Positions 16,600 through 24,732 of a stretch of DNA of 64,000 nt are shown piece by piece. Source of the stretch: Gluconacetobacter tumulisoli (GTDB lineage: Bacteria > Pseudomonadota > Alphaproteobacteria > Acetobacterales > Acetobacteraceae); the NCBI RefSeq assembly GCF_014174155.1, contig NZ_JABEQM010000007.1:124001-188000 (forward strand), read 5' to 3'. A program made the position numbers and the translations under genes. Under the pieces are notes generated by a model that worked only from the letters and a program-made list of their open reading frames with translations, was not told the origin of the DNA and did not search any database. Each line of letters begins with the position of its first letter. Within the stretch, counting starts at the first letter, position 1.

Positions 16600-18645
16600 T
16601 CAGAAGGTGGCCGGACCGGGGGATGGCGGGACGAAGGGAAAAACCTGGCGGTCGAGCAGTTCGGCGACGGCGCGATGAGCGGCCTCGAACGCGGCGTCGG
16701 TATGGGGACTGGCGGCGGAATCCGCATTGGCGATGGCGATGCGGCCGAAGGGCTGGCGGCCGGTGACGCAGGGGCGGCTTTCCGATGCGGTGAAAACCCA
16801 TTCGGGCGGGTCGTAGAGACTGTTGTAGGTATAGGCGTAGCCGTGCGGCCAGCGATTGACGGTGATCGCCGCGATGTCCCTGTCCGCGTCGAAGCCGCCT
16901 GGTCCGAGGATATGTTGCAGTTGTCCCCGTATTTCCCTCTCGAAGGTGTCGAAGGAGGTGGCAAGGAGCATGGCGCGGCCGGCGCGATGCTGATCGCGTT
17001 TCGTCGGCAGGCCGGGCGCCCCGAAGGTCTTGATCATGCGCACGACGTTCGGCATCGCGGGGTCGGATGGCGCCTTGAGGCCGCCGAGCGACGCCGCTTC
17101 GGCAAGCTGCACCTGTTCGAAATACAATGTCGGACAATCGACCTCGGCGACACGAAGTTCATGAAAGGCGCGCCAGTTCCGGATCGCGACGTTGGCGTAG
17201 ACGATCGGCCCCTTGACGCCGTAGGCGAGGGCGTCCTTCTGATGCGCCGGCATGGTCGGCACGAGATAGGGGATGACCATGTTCCAGCAGGCAAGCACGA
17301 CCTGCCGGGCGCGAATGCGGGTGATCGTATCCGGATGCGGGTTGCCGGCCGGGGCGCAGAGGATGGAGACGGTTTCGGCCTGATCGGGCGGCCCGTCATG
17401 CGCGACGTTCAATGCCAGGGTGGACAGGCGGATGCGCGTCGGATTGCCGGCGAGATCCAGCCTCGCATAGTCGAATGTCGCCGTTCCCATCTCATCCTGG
17501 GTCCGCGCCCTGGTGGCGCCAGGGACGAGCGAGGCGACCAGGAGGCGGGCCAGGGTGGCGTTTCCGTCCGGAAAATGCACGGACTCACCGCTTTCGGCCT
17601 GCCTGCCGTGCTGTCCGCCGGGAAGATCGGACAACAGGCCTTCGGGCAGTTCACCCAATCCGAGGCCGGAAAAACCGGGATAGCCCATCGCCCAGGCAAA
17701 CAGGGCCGGCATGGCATCGGCGCCGACACAGAAGACGCCCGCCCCGGCCTTGCTGAAGATCCACGCGACGGACGGATCGACCTTGGCGCAATCAAGCAGA
17801 TAGCGGTCGTAGGCCATGGTCGCGAGGCGCTTCTTCTTTTCCGCGACGCTGGCACCGGCGAGATAGTCGGGTTGCCGCGACGCCAGCAGCCTGGCCAGAT
17901 CGGCGCGGGCTTTTTCGCCGAGCGGCGCGTTCGCGACGAAATCGGGGCCGAAGCCGTACCAGGATGTGCCGGGCGGGACGTGTCTGGGAACGAGTGCGTC
18001 GGAGGCCCAGCTTTCCCGGTCGAAGAAAAAGGCGCGATCCATGCCGAGCCGTTCGTGCAGGCCGGCCTCCCGCCGGTTCTCGCGCAGGTAGGCGGAAATA
18101 TCGACACCGATCTCGTCGAGTATGCGTTTTGCCCATTCGTTGTAGCGGGCAGGGGATTCGATTTCGAGCGTGCCGCCGTTGAGGGCCAGGAGGCGGCCGT
18201 CGACGACGAATTCGTTGCGTTTGGCGTGCCCCCCGAAATCATCATGATTTTCGAGGATCAGGACGGATTTGCCCGACCCTGCGTAGCGGTGGAAGAAATG
18301 GGCGGCGGCCAGGCCGCTGAGGCCGCCGCCGACCACGACGAGATCGTAGAGTTCGCCGTCGTCGTGCCCGCCGGTCGGCCGAAGGGTACCGTCGCGCAAG
18401 GCATGGGCGGCTTCGAACGCGCCGGGATGGCTGCCGCGCAGGCCGGTCCTGCGGGGCGGCGGCACGCTGTCCGGGTCGGTGGCGCCGAAAGCGGGGAATA
18501 TGCTGCAGGAGACGGTGGCGCATGCCGCGGCAGTCGTGACGCCGTTGATGAAATCCCGTCGCGTGATCGCGGGCCTTGTGGTCGTGGACCTTTGTCCTGA
18601 CCCGGGGGGCGGGCATCCGGGCCTTGGATCGGGTCGGTCGGACAT
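16600..18645 (-). CDS. Tat-exported FAD-dependent oxidoreductase, spermidine dehydrogenase-like paralogue
   Basis: A 681-aa paralogue of the 14665-16542 protein with the same order of parts: Tat motif ITRRDFINGV near residue 27, FAD motif DLVVVGGGLSGLAAAHFF, NHDDFGGHAKRNEF, and the C-terminal GRQPFGRIAIANADS. The N-terminal region before the Tat motif is unusually long and Pro/Arg-rich. ATG 18645 has GGAG about 10 bases upstream; ATG 18666 is an alternative with AGGA very close. The gene is divergent from the XRE-cupin regulator. Sequence between the paralogues differs enough that distinct polyamine substrates are likely, but this is inference. Confidence 0.78.
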   Translation of the reverse strand: MSDRPDPRPGCPPPGSGQRSTTTRPAITRRDFINGVTTAAACATVSCSIFPAFGATDPDSVPPPRRTGLRGSHPGAFEAAHALRDGTLRPTGGHDDGELYDLVVVGGGLSGLAAAHFFHRYAGSGKSVLILENHDDFGGHAKRNEFVVDGRLLALNGGTLEIESPARYNEWAKRILDEIGVDISAYLRENRREAGLHERLGMDRAFFFDRESWASDALVPRHVPPGTSWYGFGPDFVANAPLGEKARADLARLLASRQPDYLAGASVAEKKKRLATMAYDRYLLDCAKVDPSVAWIFSKAGAGVFCVGADAMPALFAWAMGYPGFSGLGLGELPEGLLSDLPGGQHGRQAESGESVHFPDGNATLARLLVASLVPGATRARTQDEMGTATFDYARLDLAGNPTRIRLSTLALNVAHDGPPDQAETVSILCAPAGNPHPDTITRIRARQVVLACWNMVIPYLVPTMPAHQKDALAYGVKGPIVYANVAIRNWRAFHELRVAEVDCPTLYFEQVQLAEAASLGGLKAPSDPAMPNVVRMIKTFGAPGLPTKRDQHRAGRAMLLATSFDTFEREIRGQLQHILGPGGFDADRDIAAITVNRWPHGYAYTYNSLYDPPEWVFTASESRPCVTGRQPFGRIAIANADSAASPHTDAAFEAAHRAVAELLDRQVFPFVPPSPGPATF

Positions 18646-18776
18646 GGACGTGCGACTCCGTAGCATGTTTCCTGACGACCCGGTATTTACGGTTGAGGCA
18701 TGCCGGACGGCGGGAAAGACGCAAACAGTGCGTGAGTGATGAGTTCGTTATAGTATCGTGATGAAACGAGTGCAAG

Positions 18777-18799
18777 ATTTTTTACTATAGTGAAAAAAT
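18777..18799. promoter_or_regulatory. AT-rich dyad operator in the SpdH/XRE divergent promoter
   Basis: The arms ATTTTTT and AAAAAAT flank the palindromic core ACTATAGT. A half-site TATAGTAT occurs 26 bp upstream (18750-18757). It is the only AT-rich tract in this intergenic region and overlaps the expected promoters. It is the best candidate binding site for the XRE-cupin regulator encoded 44 bp downstream. Confidence 0.5.
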
Positions 18800-18842
18800 A
18801 GATGTATCTGGGCGTGCGATTATCGGTTCGTGAAGGATGTGC

Positions 18843-19415
18843 ATGGAAAATCTGGACGGCGCCCTGGGACGGCGCCTGCGTGAACGGAGAAAGTCGCGGG
18901 GGCTGTCGCTACAGCAGATTGCCGATCAGGTCGGGATTTCGGTCGGGCATCTGAGCCAGATCGAGCGCGGCATGTCCTCGCCGTCCGTGCGGGATCTGAT
19001 TCGTATCGCGGAAATTCTGCAAACTTCGGCAGGGGAGCTACTGGACCTGTTCGAAGAGCCGTCGCGGGACCGGATTGTGGTGCGACATGCGCAGCGGCCG
19101 GCTGTCGCGCTGAAGAACGGGATCACGAAACTGCTGCTGACGCCGCATGAGGAGGCGCCGCTGAAAATGTTCATGGTGACCCTGGCGCCGGGCAGCACGA
19201 CGGGCGACGAATTATACGCACATGAAGGAATCGAAGCCGGACTGGTTCTGGAGGGCCGGATCCGGCTGATCGTGGAACACCGGGAGATGCTGGTGGGCCA
19301 GGGCGACAGCTTCCGCTTCACGAGCGATCGGCCTCATCGCTTCATGAACGCTCATGACGGGGAGAGCCAGGTGCTCTGGGTGAATTGCTCGATGCTTCCC
19401 GTGCATCTGGTCTGA
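18843..19415 (+). CDS. XRE-family regulator with C-terminal cupin domain (PuuR-like)
   Basis: A 190-aa two-domain regulator. The N-terminal helix-turn-helix (about residues 8-62) contains RLRERRKSRGLSLQQIADQVGISVGHLSQIERGMSSPS. The C-terminal cupin barrel (about 105-185) has APGSTTGDELYAHEGIEAGLVLEGRIRL. This architecture is that of PuuR and relatives, which repress polyamine or amino acid catabolism and release DNA when a small ligand binds the cupin. ATG 18843 is chosen over 18837 because AAGG is then 6 bases upstream. It is divergent from two spermidine-dehydrogenase-like genes and probably controls them through the dyad at 18777. Confidence 0.88.
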   Translation: MENLDGALGRRLRERRKSRGLSLQQIADQVGISVGHLSQIERGMSSPSVRDLIRIAEILQTSAGELLDLFEEPSRDRIVVRHAQRPAVALKNGITKLLLTPHEEAPLKMFMVTLAPGSTTGDELYAHEGIEAGLVLEGRIRLIVEHREMLVGQGDSFRFTSDRPHRFMNAHDGESQVLWVNCSMLPVHLV

Positions 19416-19498
19416 TATCCGACAACCGCGCTGCGAGGCGGCTTCGCATACCATCGGGATCTGGGCGTTTCCCATCCGCCGTCTTTAAGGCATGCCTC

Positions 19499-19546
19499 GG
19501 GGCGCTGCGCTGAAACCCGCCAAAGGCCGGCGGCTTTGGGAGCCGA
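19499..19546. repeat. Family A partial copy, inverted
   Basis: On the minus strand it reads TCCCAAAGCCGCCGGCCTTTGG, then CGGGTTTCAGCGCAGCGCCC. This corresponds to the third and fourth hairpin modules of the family. It sits at the tesA 3' end and could terminate tesA. Confidence 0.6.
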
Positions 19547-19552
19547 TCTGTT

Positions 19553-20233
19553 TTATTCGTGATCGGGTTTCGGGGTCTCGGGCACTTCCGGCTGGTGCGC
19601 CATCCGTGCCAGATGCTCGACCATCGGGGTCAGGCGGCGGACGATCAGCCGGACGCCGTTTGGGTTGGGATGGATATGGTCGGCCTGGACCAGACCGGGA
19701 TGGGCCGCCACGCCATCGAGGAAGAACGGATCCCACAGGATGCCCGGGCGGTGCGACAGGCGGTCGAACACCGCGCGGAAGGATTGCGCGTAAGGGGCAC
19801 CCATGTTGGGCGGCGCATACATGCCCGACAGCAGCACCGGCAGATGCAGCGCCTGCAGGCGATCGAGAATGGCCGTTATGTTGCGCTCCATCCGCGCCGG
19901 GTCCAGGCCCCGCAACCCGTCATTGCCGCCCAGTTCGACGATGACCGCATCCGGCCGGTCGCCCAGCGCCCAGTCCAGGCGCGCGAGGGCATCGGTGCTG
20001 GTATCGCCCGACACGCCGCCATCCAGCACCGTGATCCGATCGCCCCGCGCGTCGAGCGCGGCCTGGAGCTGCGCGACGAACCCGTCGCCATGCGCCAGGC
20101 CATAGCCCGCGATCAGCGAATCCCCCAGCGCGAGGATCCGGACCGGCCGGTCCGCGCCGTCCGCCGCCCGGCCGGGCGGGGCCATGCACACCGCGCCGCA
20201 CAGGCACAGGGCGGCAAAAAGGGTTCGGGCCAT
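19553..20233 (-). CDS. tesA: Arylesterase / multifunctional acyl-CoA thioesterase I (SGNH hydrolase)
   Basis: A 226-aa periplasmic GDSL esterase of the TesA family. A signal peptide MARTLFAALCLCGAVCMAPPGRA is present. Block I is LALGDSLIAGYGL (catalytic Ser), block III GGNDGLRG (oxyanion Asn), and block V DHIHPNPNGVRLI (catalytic Asp/His). ATG 20233 gives the signal peptide; longer frames are read-through of the opposite strand. It is divergent from an ABC ATPase/permease pair, the same arrangement as tesA-ybbA-ybbP in enterobacteria, which supports the identification. Confidence 0.93.
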   Translation of the reverse strand: MARTLFAALCLCGAVCMAPPGRAADGADRPVRILALGDSLIAGYGLAHGDGFVAQLQAALDARGDRITVLDGGVSGDTSTDALARLDWALGDRPDAVIVELGGNDGLRGLDPARMERNITAILDRLQALHLPVLLSGMYAPPNMGAPYAQSFRAVFDRLSHRPGILWDPFFLDGVAAHPGLVQADHIHPNPNGVRLIVRRLTPMVEHLARMAHQPEVPETPKPDHE

Positions 20234-20291
20234 TCGCCCCGGCCATGTAGCGTATGAGACGGGGCAACCCGGATTGTCGGAAGGATTACGC

Positions 20292-21062
20292 ATGGACGGC
20301 GAAGGATTCCCGAGTGGACGGCCGGCTCTGGTAGAGGCGGAGGATCTGTGGCTGACAGTGCCGGCCCGTCCATCGGGGGTCAACCCGAAGGGCGACCCCC
20401 ATGGCGGCCAGGGCGCCGGCGGCGGCCTGGACATCCTGTCCGGCGTCAGCCTGCGGGTGGGCGAGGGCGAGGCCGTGGGCATCGTCGGCCCGTCCGGGTC
20501 GGGCAAGACGTCGCTGCTGATGCTGCTGGCCGGGCTGGAACGCCCGACGCGGGGCCGGGTTCGGATCGCGGGCACGGTGCTGGGCGAGCTGGATGAAAAC
20601 GCGCTGGCCCGCTTCCGCCGCCGGACGACGGGCATCGTCTTCCAGTCCTTCCAGCTGATCCCGACCATGACGGCGCTGGAAAACGTGCTGGTGCCGCTGG
20701 AACTGGCCGGCCGCGCCGACGGGGCCGCGGCCGCGACGGCCGCCCTGGCGGCGGTGGGGCTCGACCGGCGGCTGGGCCATCTGCCGACCGAACTGTCGGG
20801 CGGCGAGCAGCAGCGCGTCGCGCTGGCGCGCGCGTTCGTCACCCGGCCGCGCCTGCTGCTGGCCGACGAACCCACGGGCAATCTGGATACCCGCACGGGC
20901 GAGAGCGTGATGACGCTGATGTTCAGCCTCCAGCAGCAATATGGCACGACGCTGGTGCTGATCACCCACGATCCGGCGCTGGCGGCCCGATGCGACCGCC
21001 GGTTGCATGTCCGCGATGGCCGGGTCACGACCGATCATCCCCTGCGGCAGGACGGTCCATGA
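20292..21062 (+). CDS. ABC transporter ATP-binding protein (YbbA/LolD-like)
   Basis: A 256-aa ATPase of the MacB/LolD class. Walker A GPSGSGKTS is near residue 74, the Q-loop region TGIVFQSFQLIPTMTALENV near 113-131, the signature LSGGEQQRVALARA near 169-182, Walker B LLLADEPTG, and the switch His in VLITHDP. GGAAGG at 20279-20284 supports ATG 20292. The stop overlaps the permease start (ATGA). With its permease it resembles YbbA-YbbP, a mechanotransmission-type complex acting on envelope lipids or lipoproteins rather than a simple importer. Confidence 0.92.
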   Translation: MDGEGFPSGRPALVEAEDLWLTVPARPSGVNPKGDPHGGQGAGGGLDILSGVSLRVGEGEAVGIVGPSGSGKTSLLMLLAGLERPTRGRVRIAGTVLGELDENALARFRRRTTGIVFQSFQLIPTMTALENVLVPLELAGRADGAAAATAALAAVGLDRRLGHLPTELSGGEQQRVALARAFVTRPRLLLADEPTGNLDTRTGESVMTLMFSLQQQYGTTLVLITHDPALAARCDRRLHVRDGRVTTDHPLRQDGP

Positions 21063-23686
21063 GCCCGGCCGCTACGCCCGACACCACGCCCGACCTCGCC
21101 CGCGACGCCGGGCCGACGGGCCTGTCGGCGCTGCGGCTGGCCGCACGGCTGGCCCTGCGCGACCTGCGGGGCGGCATCGGCGGTTTCCGGATCGTGCTGC
21201 TCTGTCTGGCGCTGGGGGTGGCGGCGATCGGCGCCGTCGGCGGGTTGCGCGCCATGATCCAGGACGGGATCGCGGACCAGCAACGCACGCTGCTGGGCGG
21301 GGACCTGGCGATCGACAGCAGCGATCCGCTGCCGGAGGCACTGTCCCGCTTCGTCACCGCACGTGGCGGCCGGATCTCGCAGGTGCTGCGGATGCGCTCG
21401 ATGCTGTATGCCCCGCGCGAGGTCGCGGGCGACGGACCGGGCGGGCGGATGCTGGTCGAAATCGAGGCCGTCGACGCCGCCTATCCGCTGGTCGGCACCG
21501 TGGCCAGCACGCCGTCCCGCCCCCCCGGCCAGGCCCTGTTCGCCGACACCGACCCGCCCGGCGTGCTGGCCGAGCCGATCGTGATCGACCGGCTGGGCCT
21601 GAAAGCCGGGGACATGCTGCGGATCGGGTCGGCCCGCTTCCGACTGGCGGGGACATTGACGCACAGTCCCGACAATGCCGGCGGCGTCGTGCTGGCGCCG
21701 ACCGTGATGATGGACCGCCGGGCCCTGGACGCCGCCGGCCTGCTGCAGGTCGGCGCGCTGGCCAGCCGGTCGCTGCGGATCGCCCTGGATGGCCCGGACG
21801 GGGGACGAAGCCTGCGCGCGGCATCGCTGGCCGGCGCCATCGCCCGGCAATTCCCCGACCAGGGCTGGCGTATCCGGGGCGTGGCCGACGCCGCGCCGGG
21901 CCTGACGCGCACGATCGACCAGGTCGCGCGGTTCATGGGCCTGACCGGCCTGACGGCCCTGCTGCTGGGCGGCCTGGGAGTGTCGGCGGGCGTCGCCTCG
22001 TGGCTGGAGGGACGGGGACGCACCATCGCCGTCCTGCGCTGCCTGGGGGCGCCGGCACGCCTGATTTCCCTGACATTCGGCCTGCAGGTCATGGGGCTGT
22101 GCGGCATCGGTATCGGCGCGGGCATGGCCGCCGGCCTGGTGCTGCCGTCGGTGGCGGTCCATGCCCTGTCGGGCCTGCTGCCGGTGGCGCCGGCCCGGGC
22201 GCTGTCGGTCTGGCCCGTGCTGCTGGCCGGCCTGTTCGGCGCGCTGGTGGCCGCGTTTTCGGCCATCGTGCCGCTGGTCCGGGCAGCCGCAACCCCGCCG
22301 GCCGCCCTGTTCCACGACCAGGGACGCAGGCGGGCGCTGGATCGCGCCGGCCGGATCCGGACCGGGGCCGCGCTGGGGACCTGCGCAATCCTGCTGGGGC
22401 TGCTGGCGGTCGTGATGACACCCGACAGCATGTTCGTCGCCGGGTTCCTCGGCGTGGTGCTGGGGGCGGCCGGGGCTCTGGCACTGGCCGGCCTGGGACT
22501 GCGCCACCTCGTCGGCGGGGTCGTGGGGCACATGGGGACGGAATGCGGCGTACTGCGGCTGGGACTGGCGCTGTTCGCCCGGCCCGGCGCGCCGACGGCC
22601 CGCCTTCTGGTCGCCCTGGGCGCGGGACTGGCGGGCATGGCGACGATCATCCTGGTCGAAGGCGCCATCATGGCGCAATTGCGCGACCAGCTGCCGCGCC
22701 ATGCCCCGTCCTTCTACTTCGTGGATATACAGCCCTACGATCTGGAACGGTTCGACAGCGTGGCGCGCGCCCAGCCATCGGTGCACGAGATCCAGCAGCT
22801 TCCGTCGATGCGCACGCGGGTCGTCGCGATCGACGGGGTGCCGGCCGAACAGGTGCCGGCCACCCCGCAGACAAGATGGGCCCTGCGCGGCGACCACGGG
22901 CTGACCCTGTCGGCAACGCCCCCGCCGGGCACGAAACTTGCCGCCGGGGCGTGGTGGCCGGCGGATTATGACGGGCCGCCGCTGCTGTCGCTCGATTCCG
23001 GCGTGGCCGCCGGCTGGGGCGTGAAAATCGGCTCGGTCGTGCGGCTGAACGTCCTGGGCCGGTCGATCGATTTCCGGGTGGCGAACCTGCGCACGGTGGC
23101 ATGGCGGTCGCTGCAGCTGAATTTCGCGTTCGTGGTCTCGCCGGGCCTGTTGTCGCACGCCCCGCATACATTCGTGGCCACGGTGACGACCTCCGGCCGG
23201 CCGGACCAGGATGCCGCGGTGCTGGCGGCCGTCACCGACGCCCTGCCGGGGGTCACCGGCATCCGGGTCGCCGACGTGCTGGCGGAACTGGGAACATTGG
23301 TCGCTCGCCTGGCCACCGCGCTGGCGGCGGCGGCATCGGTCGTGCTGGCGGCGGGCGGCCTGGTCCTGGCGGCGACGCTGGCGGCGGGATGGCGGCAACG
23401 CGTCGCCACGGCCGCAACCTTGCGGGCGCTGGGGGCCAGCGCGGGCCAGGTCCGGACGATCTGGCTGGTGGAATTCGTCGTGCTGGGGCTGGCCGCCGGC
23501 CTGTGCGCGGCAGGACTGGGTACGGTCGTCGCCTGGCTGGTGACACGGGGCGTCCTGCATGTGCCATGGACCGGCGCATGGGCCAACCTGGCCCTGACCC
23601 TGTCGGGCACCCTGGTCGCGATGATCGGATCGGGGCTGCTGTTCTGCCGATGGGCGCTGCGCGATGCGGGTCGGACACGATCATGA
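21059..23686 (+). CDS. FtsX-like ABC permease (YbbP-like)
   Basis: An 875-aa membrane protein with the YbbP layout: one N-terminal transmembrane helix (GFRIVLLCLALGVAAIGAVGGLRAM), then a large periplasmic region. A helical block around residues 305-520 follows, then a second periplasmic domain and a C-terminal FtsX domain (helices at about 755-865). This duplicated-domain form is twice the size of LolC/E. Start ATG 21059 overlaps the ATPase stop; upstream in-frame codons lie inside the ATPase gene. Probable function is ATP-driven extraction or remodelling in the envelope; substrate unknown. Confidence 0.9.
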   Translation: MSPAATPDTTPDLARDAGPTGLSALRLAARLALRDLRGGIGGFRIVLLCLALGVAAIGAVGGLRAMIQDGIADQQRTLLGGDLAIDSSDPLPEALSRFVTARGGRISQVLRMRSMLYAPREVAGDGPGGRMLVEIEAVDAAYPLVGTVASTPSRPPGQALFADTDPPGVLAEPIVIDRLGLKAGDMLRIGSARFRLAGTLTHSPDNAGGVVLAPTVMMDRRALDAAGLLQVGALASRSLRIALDGPDGGRSLRAASLAGAIARQFPDQGWRIRGVADAAPGLTRTIDQVARFMGLTGLTALLLGGLGVSAGVASWLEGRGRTIAVLRCLGAPARLISLTFGLQVMGLCGIGIGAGMAAGLVLPSVAVHALSGLLPVAPARALSVWPVLLAGLFGALVAAFSAIVPLVRAAATPPAALFHDQGRRRALDRAGRIRTGAALGTCAILLGLLAVVMTPDSMFVAGFLGVVLGAAGALALAGLGLRHLVGGVVGHMGTECGVLRLGLALFARPGAPTARLLVALGAGLAGMATIILVEGAIMAQLRDQLPRHAPSFYFVDIQPYDLERFDSVARAQPSVHEIQQLPSMRTRVVAIDGVPAEQVPATPQTRWALRGDHGLTLSATPPPGTKLAAGAWWPADYDGPPLLSLDSGVAAGWGVKIGSVVRLNVLGRSIDFRVANLRTVAWRSLQLNFAFVVSPGLLSHAPHTFVATVTTSGRPDQDAAVLAAVTDALPGVTGIRVADVLAELGTLVARLATALAAAASVVLAAGGLVLAATLAAGWRQRVATAATLRALGASAGQVRTIWLVEFVVLGLAAGLCAAGLGTVVAWLVTRGVLHVPWTGAWANLALTLSGTLVAMIGSGLLFCRWALRDAGRTRS

Positions 23687-23708
23687 CCCATATCGAACCG
23701 GGAAGGAC

Positions 23709-23822
23709 AGGTCGGGCGTTGCCCGAGCCCACCAGGGCCCGAGGCCCTGGACCCCGATCATGGATGAACGACCGGGTTCCCAAAGGGCGACGCCCTTTGG
23801 CGGGTTTCAGGACAGCGCCCTG
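23709..23822. repeat. Family A hairpin repeat, near-full copy
   Basis: Modules in order: AGGTCGGGCGTTGCCCGAGCCC, CCAGGGCCCGAGGCCCTGG, GACCCCGATC, then CCCAAAGGGCGACGCCCTTTGG and GCGGGTTTCAGGACAGCGCCC. It begins 22 bp after the permease stop. Confidence 0.78.
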
Positions 23823-23852
23823 AGGCAGCCACCCACGACCCGGTTCATCGGG

Positions 23853-24140
23853 TCAAAATCCGTTGGGCGTCAGTCCCACGCCGGGACCGCCGACGCCGTA
23901 TCCGCGCCCGCTTCCGAAGCCCGTCCCCACAGATATGCTTCCGTGGATTTTTTGATCCGTGGGCACCCGCGGCATGGGGGGCGCACCCGCATCGCCGACA
24001 GGCGCCTTCAGCAGCGCGGCCCGTTCGTCGGCCGGTCGCGGGTGGGAACAGCCGGTGGCCACGCACATACCGGCAATGGCCAGCACACTGCAGGTCCTGC
24101 GGAAACAATGGTCCACCCTGGCGGAGGCCGCGTCAATCAT
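23853..24140 (-). CDS. Small lipoprotein with Gly-rich tail
   Basis: A 95-aa protein. The basic N-terminus and hydrophobic run end in VATGC (lipobox, Cys near residue 31). The mature part contains a charged stretch, then a glycine-rich C-terminus (SVGTGFGSGRGYGVGGPGVG). Its ATG overlaps the end of the upstream small gene, so the two are translationally coupled. No known family recognised; probably an envelope protein. Confidence 0.55.
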   Translation of the reverse strand: MIDAASARVDHCFRRTCSVLAIAGMCVATGCSHPRPADERAALLKAPVGDAGAPPMPRVPTDQKIHGSISVGTGFGSGRGYGVGGPGVGLTPNGF

Positions 24141-24345
24141 GCCGCTCGACCTTCAATTCGCCGACGGTCAGCCTTTCCACCCGCAATTCCCGGATCGTGA
24201 CCCGTCCCAGCGCCAGCCGCCCGATCGCGACCGCCCCGATGGCAAGGGCACCGATCGAAAGCGCACCGACCGCCAATGCGCCCGCGGATCCGGCCCCAAA
24301 ACCCAATAGCCGCGATGTTCGACGTCCGGGTGACGTTGCATCCAT
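24133..24345 (-). CDS. Small repeat protein with alternating Ile/Leu-Gly pattern
   Basis: A 70-aa protein. After a 13-residue basic start it consists of five- to six-residue repeats (ALAVGALSIGALAIGAVAIG), then more polar ones (RLALGRVTIRELRVERLTVG, then ELKVE). Such periodicity suggests a small beta-solenoid or stacked beta-roll, a pattern seen in uncharacterised alphaproteobacterial proteins. AGGAAGG precedes the ATG by about six bases. It overlaps the lipoprotein gene by 8 bp in an operon-like arrangement. Function unknown. Confidence 0.55.
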   Translation of the reverse strand: MDATSPGRRTSRLLGFGAGSAGALAVGALSIGALAIGAVAIGRLALGRVTIRELRVERLTVGELKVERHD

Positions 24346-24516
24346 GTTTGCCTTCCTGCCATGCAGGCCGTTTCACGCCGACATCTGAATCCGATCGGCA
24401 ATTCGGACATGGCGTCAAAACATGATCCCGAGAGGATCAGGGTCGTGAGATCATGCAGCCATCGGCGGTAGCGGGGGAAGGGGGGCGATCTGACGGTTGT
24501 CCGTCAACGCGCCACA

Positions 24517-24538
24517 GAGGGGCAATTTTCGGCCCCTC
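24517..24538 (-). terminator. Stem-loop downstream of tRNA-Ala(GGC)
   Basis: GAGGGGC/GCCCCTC encloses an 8-base loop, about 37 bp past the tRNA 3' end. It lacks a long T-run. A near-identical hairpin occupies the same position behind the second tRNA-Ala (36995), which supports a terminator or 3'-processing role. Confidence 0.45.
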
Positions 24539-24575
24539 AAACCTGACACTGATTTTCATAGAAACCGGCAGGAAC

Positions 24576-24651
24576 TGGTGGAGCCAATCGGAATCGAACC
24601 GACGACCTCCTGAATGCCATTCAGGCGCTCTCCCAACTGAGCTATGGCCCC
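24576..24651 (-). tRNA. tRNA-Ala (anticodon GGC)
   Basis: A 76-nt cloverleaf on the minus strand with acceptor GGGGCCA/TGGCTCC (one G-U pair), a D arm AGCTCAGTTGGGAGAGC and an anticodon stem CCTGA/TCAGG with loop ATGGCAT. Anticodon GGC reads GCC/GCU (Ala). The T arm contains GGTTCGATTCC, and a CCA is encoded. Confidence 0.97.
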
Positions 24652-24696
24652 GCCGTCACCGTTGCCATTCCGTCCGGCACCGTGTGAGTGCGCGGG

Positions 24697-24724
24697 GTAT
24701 AACTGCCGTCCGACCCATTGGCAA
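24697..24724 (-). promoter_or_regulatory. Sigma-70-like promoter of tRNA-Ala(GGC)
   Basis: On the minus strand TTGCCA (24724-24719) and TTATAC (24702-24697) are 16 bp apart, about 45 bp upstream of the tRNA 5' end. It overlaps the 3' flank of the maf gene. Confidence 0.4.
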
Positions 24725-24732
24725 CCCCCTAT

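Noticed and set aside
21007-22971. 654-codon plus-strand frame in a second frame of the FtsX-like permease
   Set aside because: Extremely Arg/Gly/Pro-rich, no hydrophobic segments; the other frame is a clear membrane protein.
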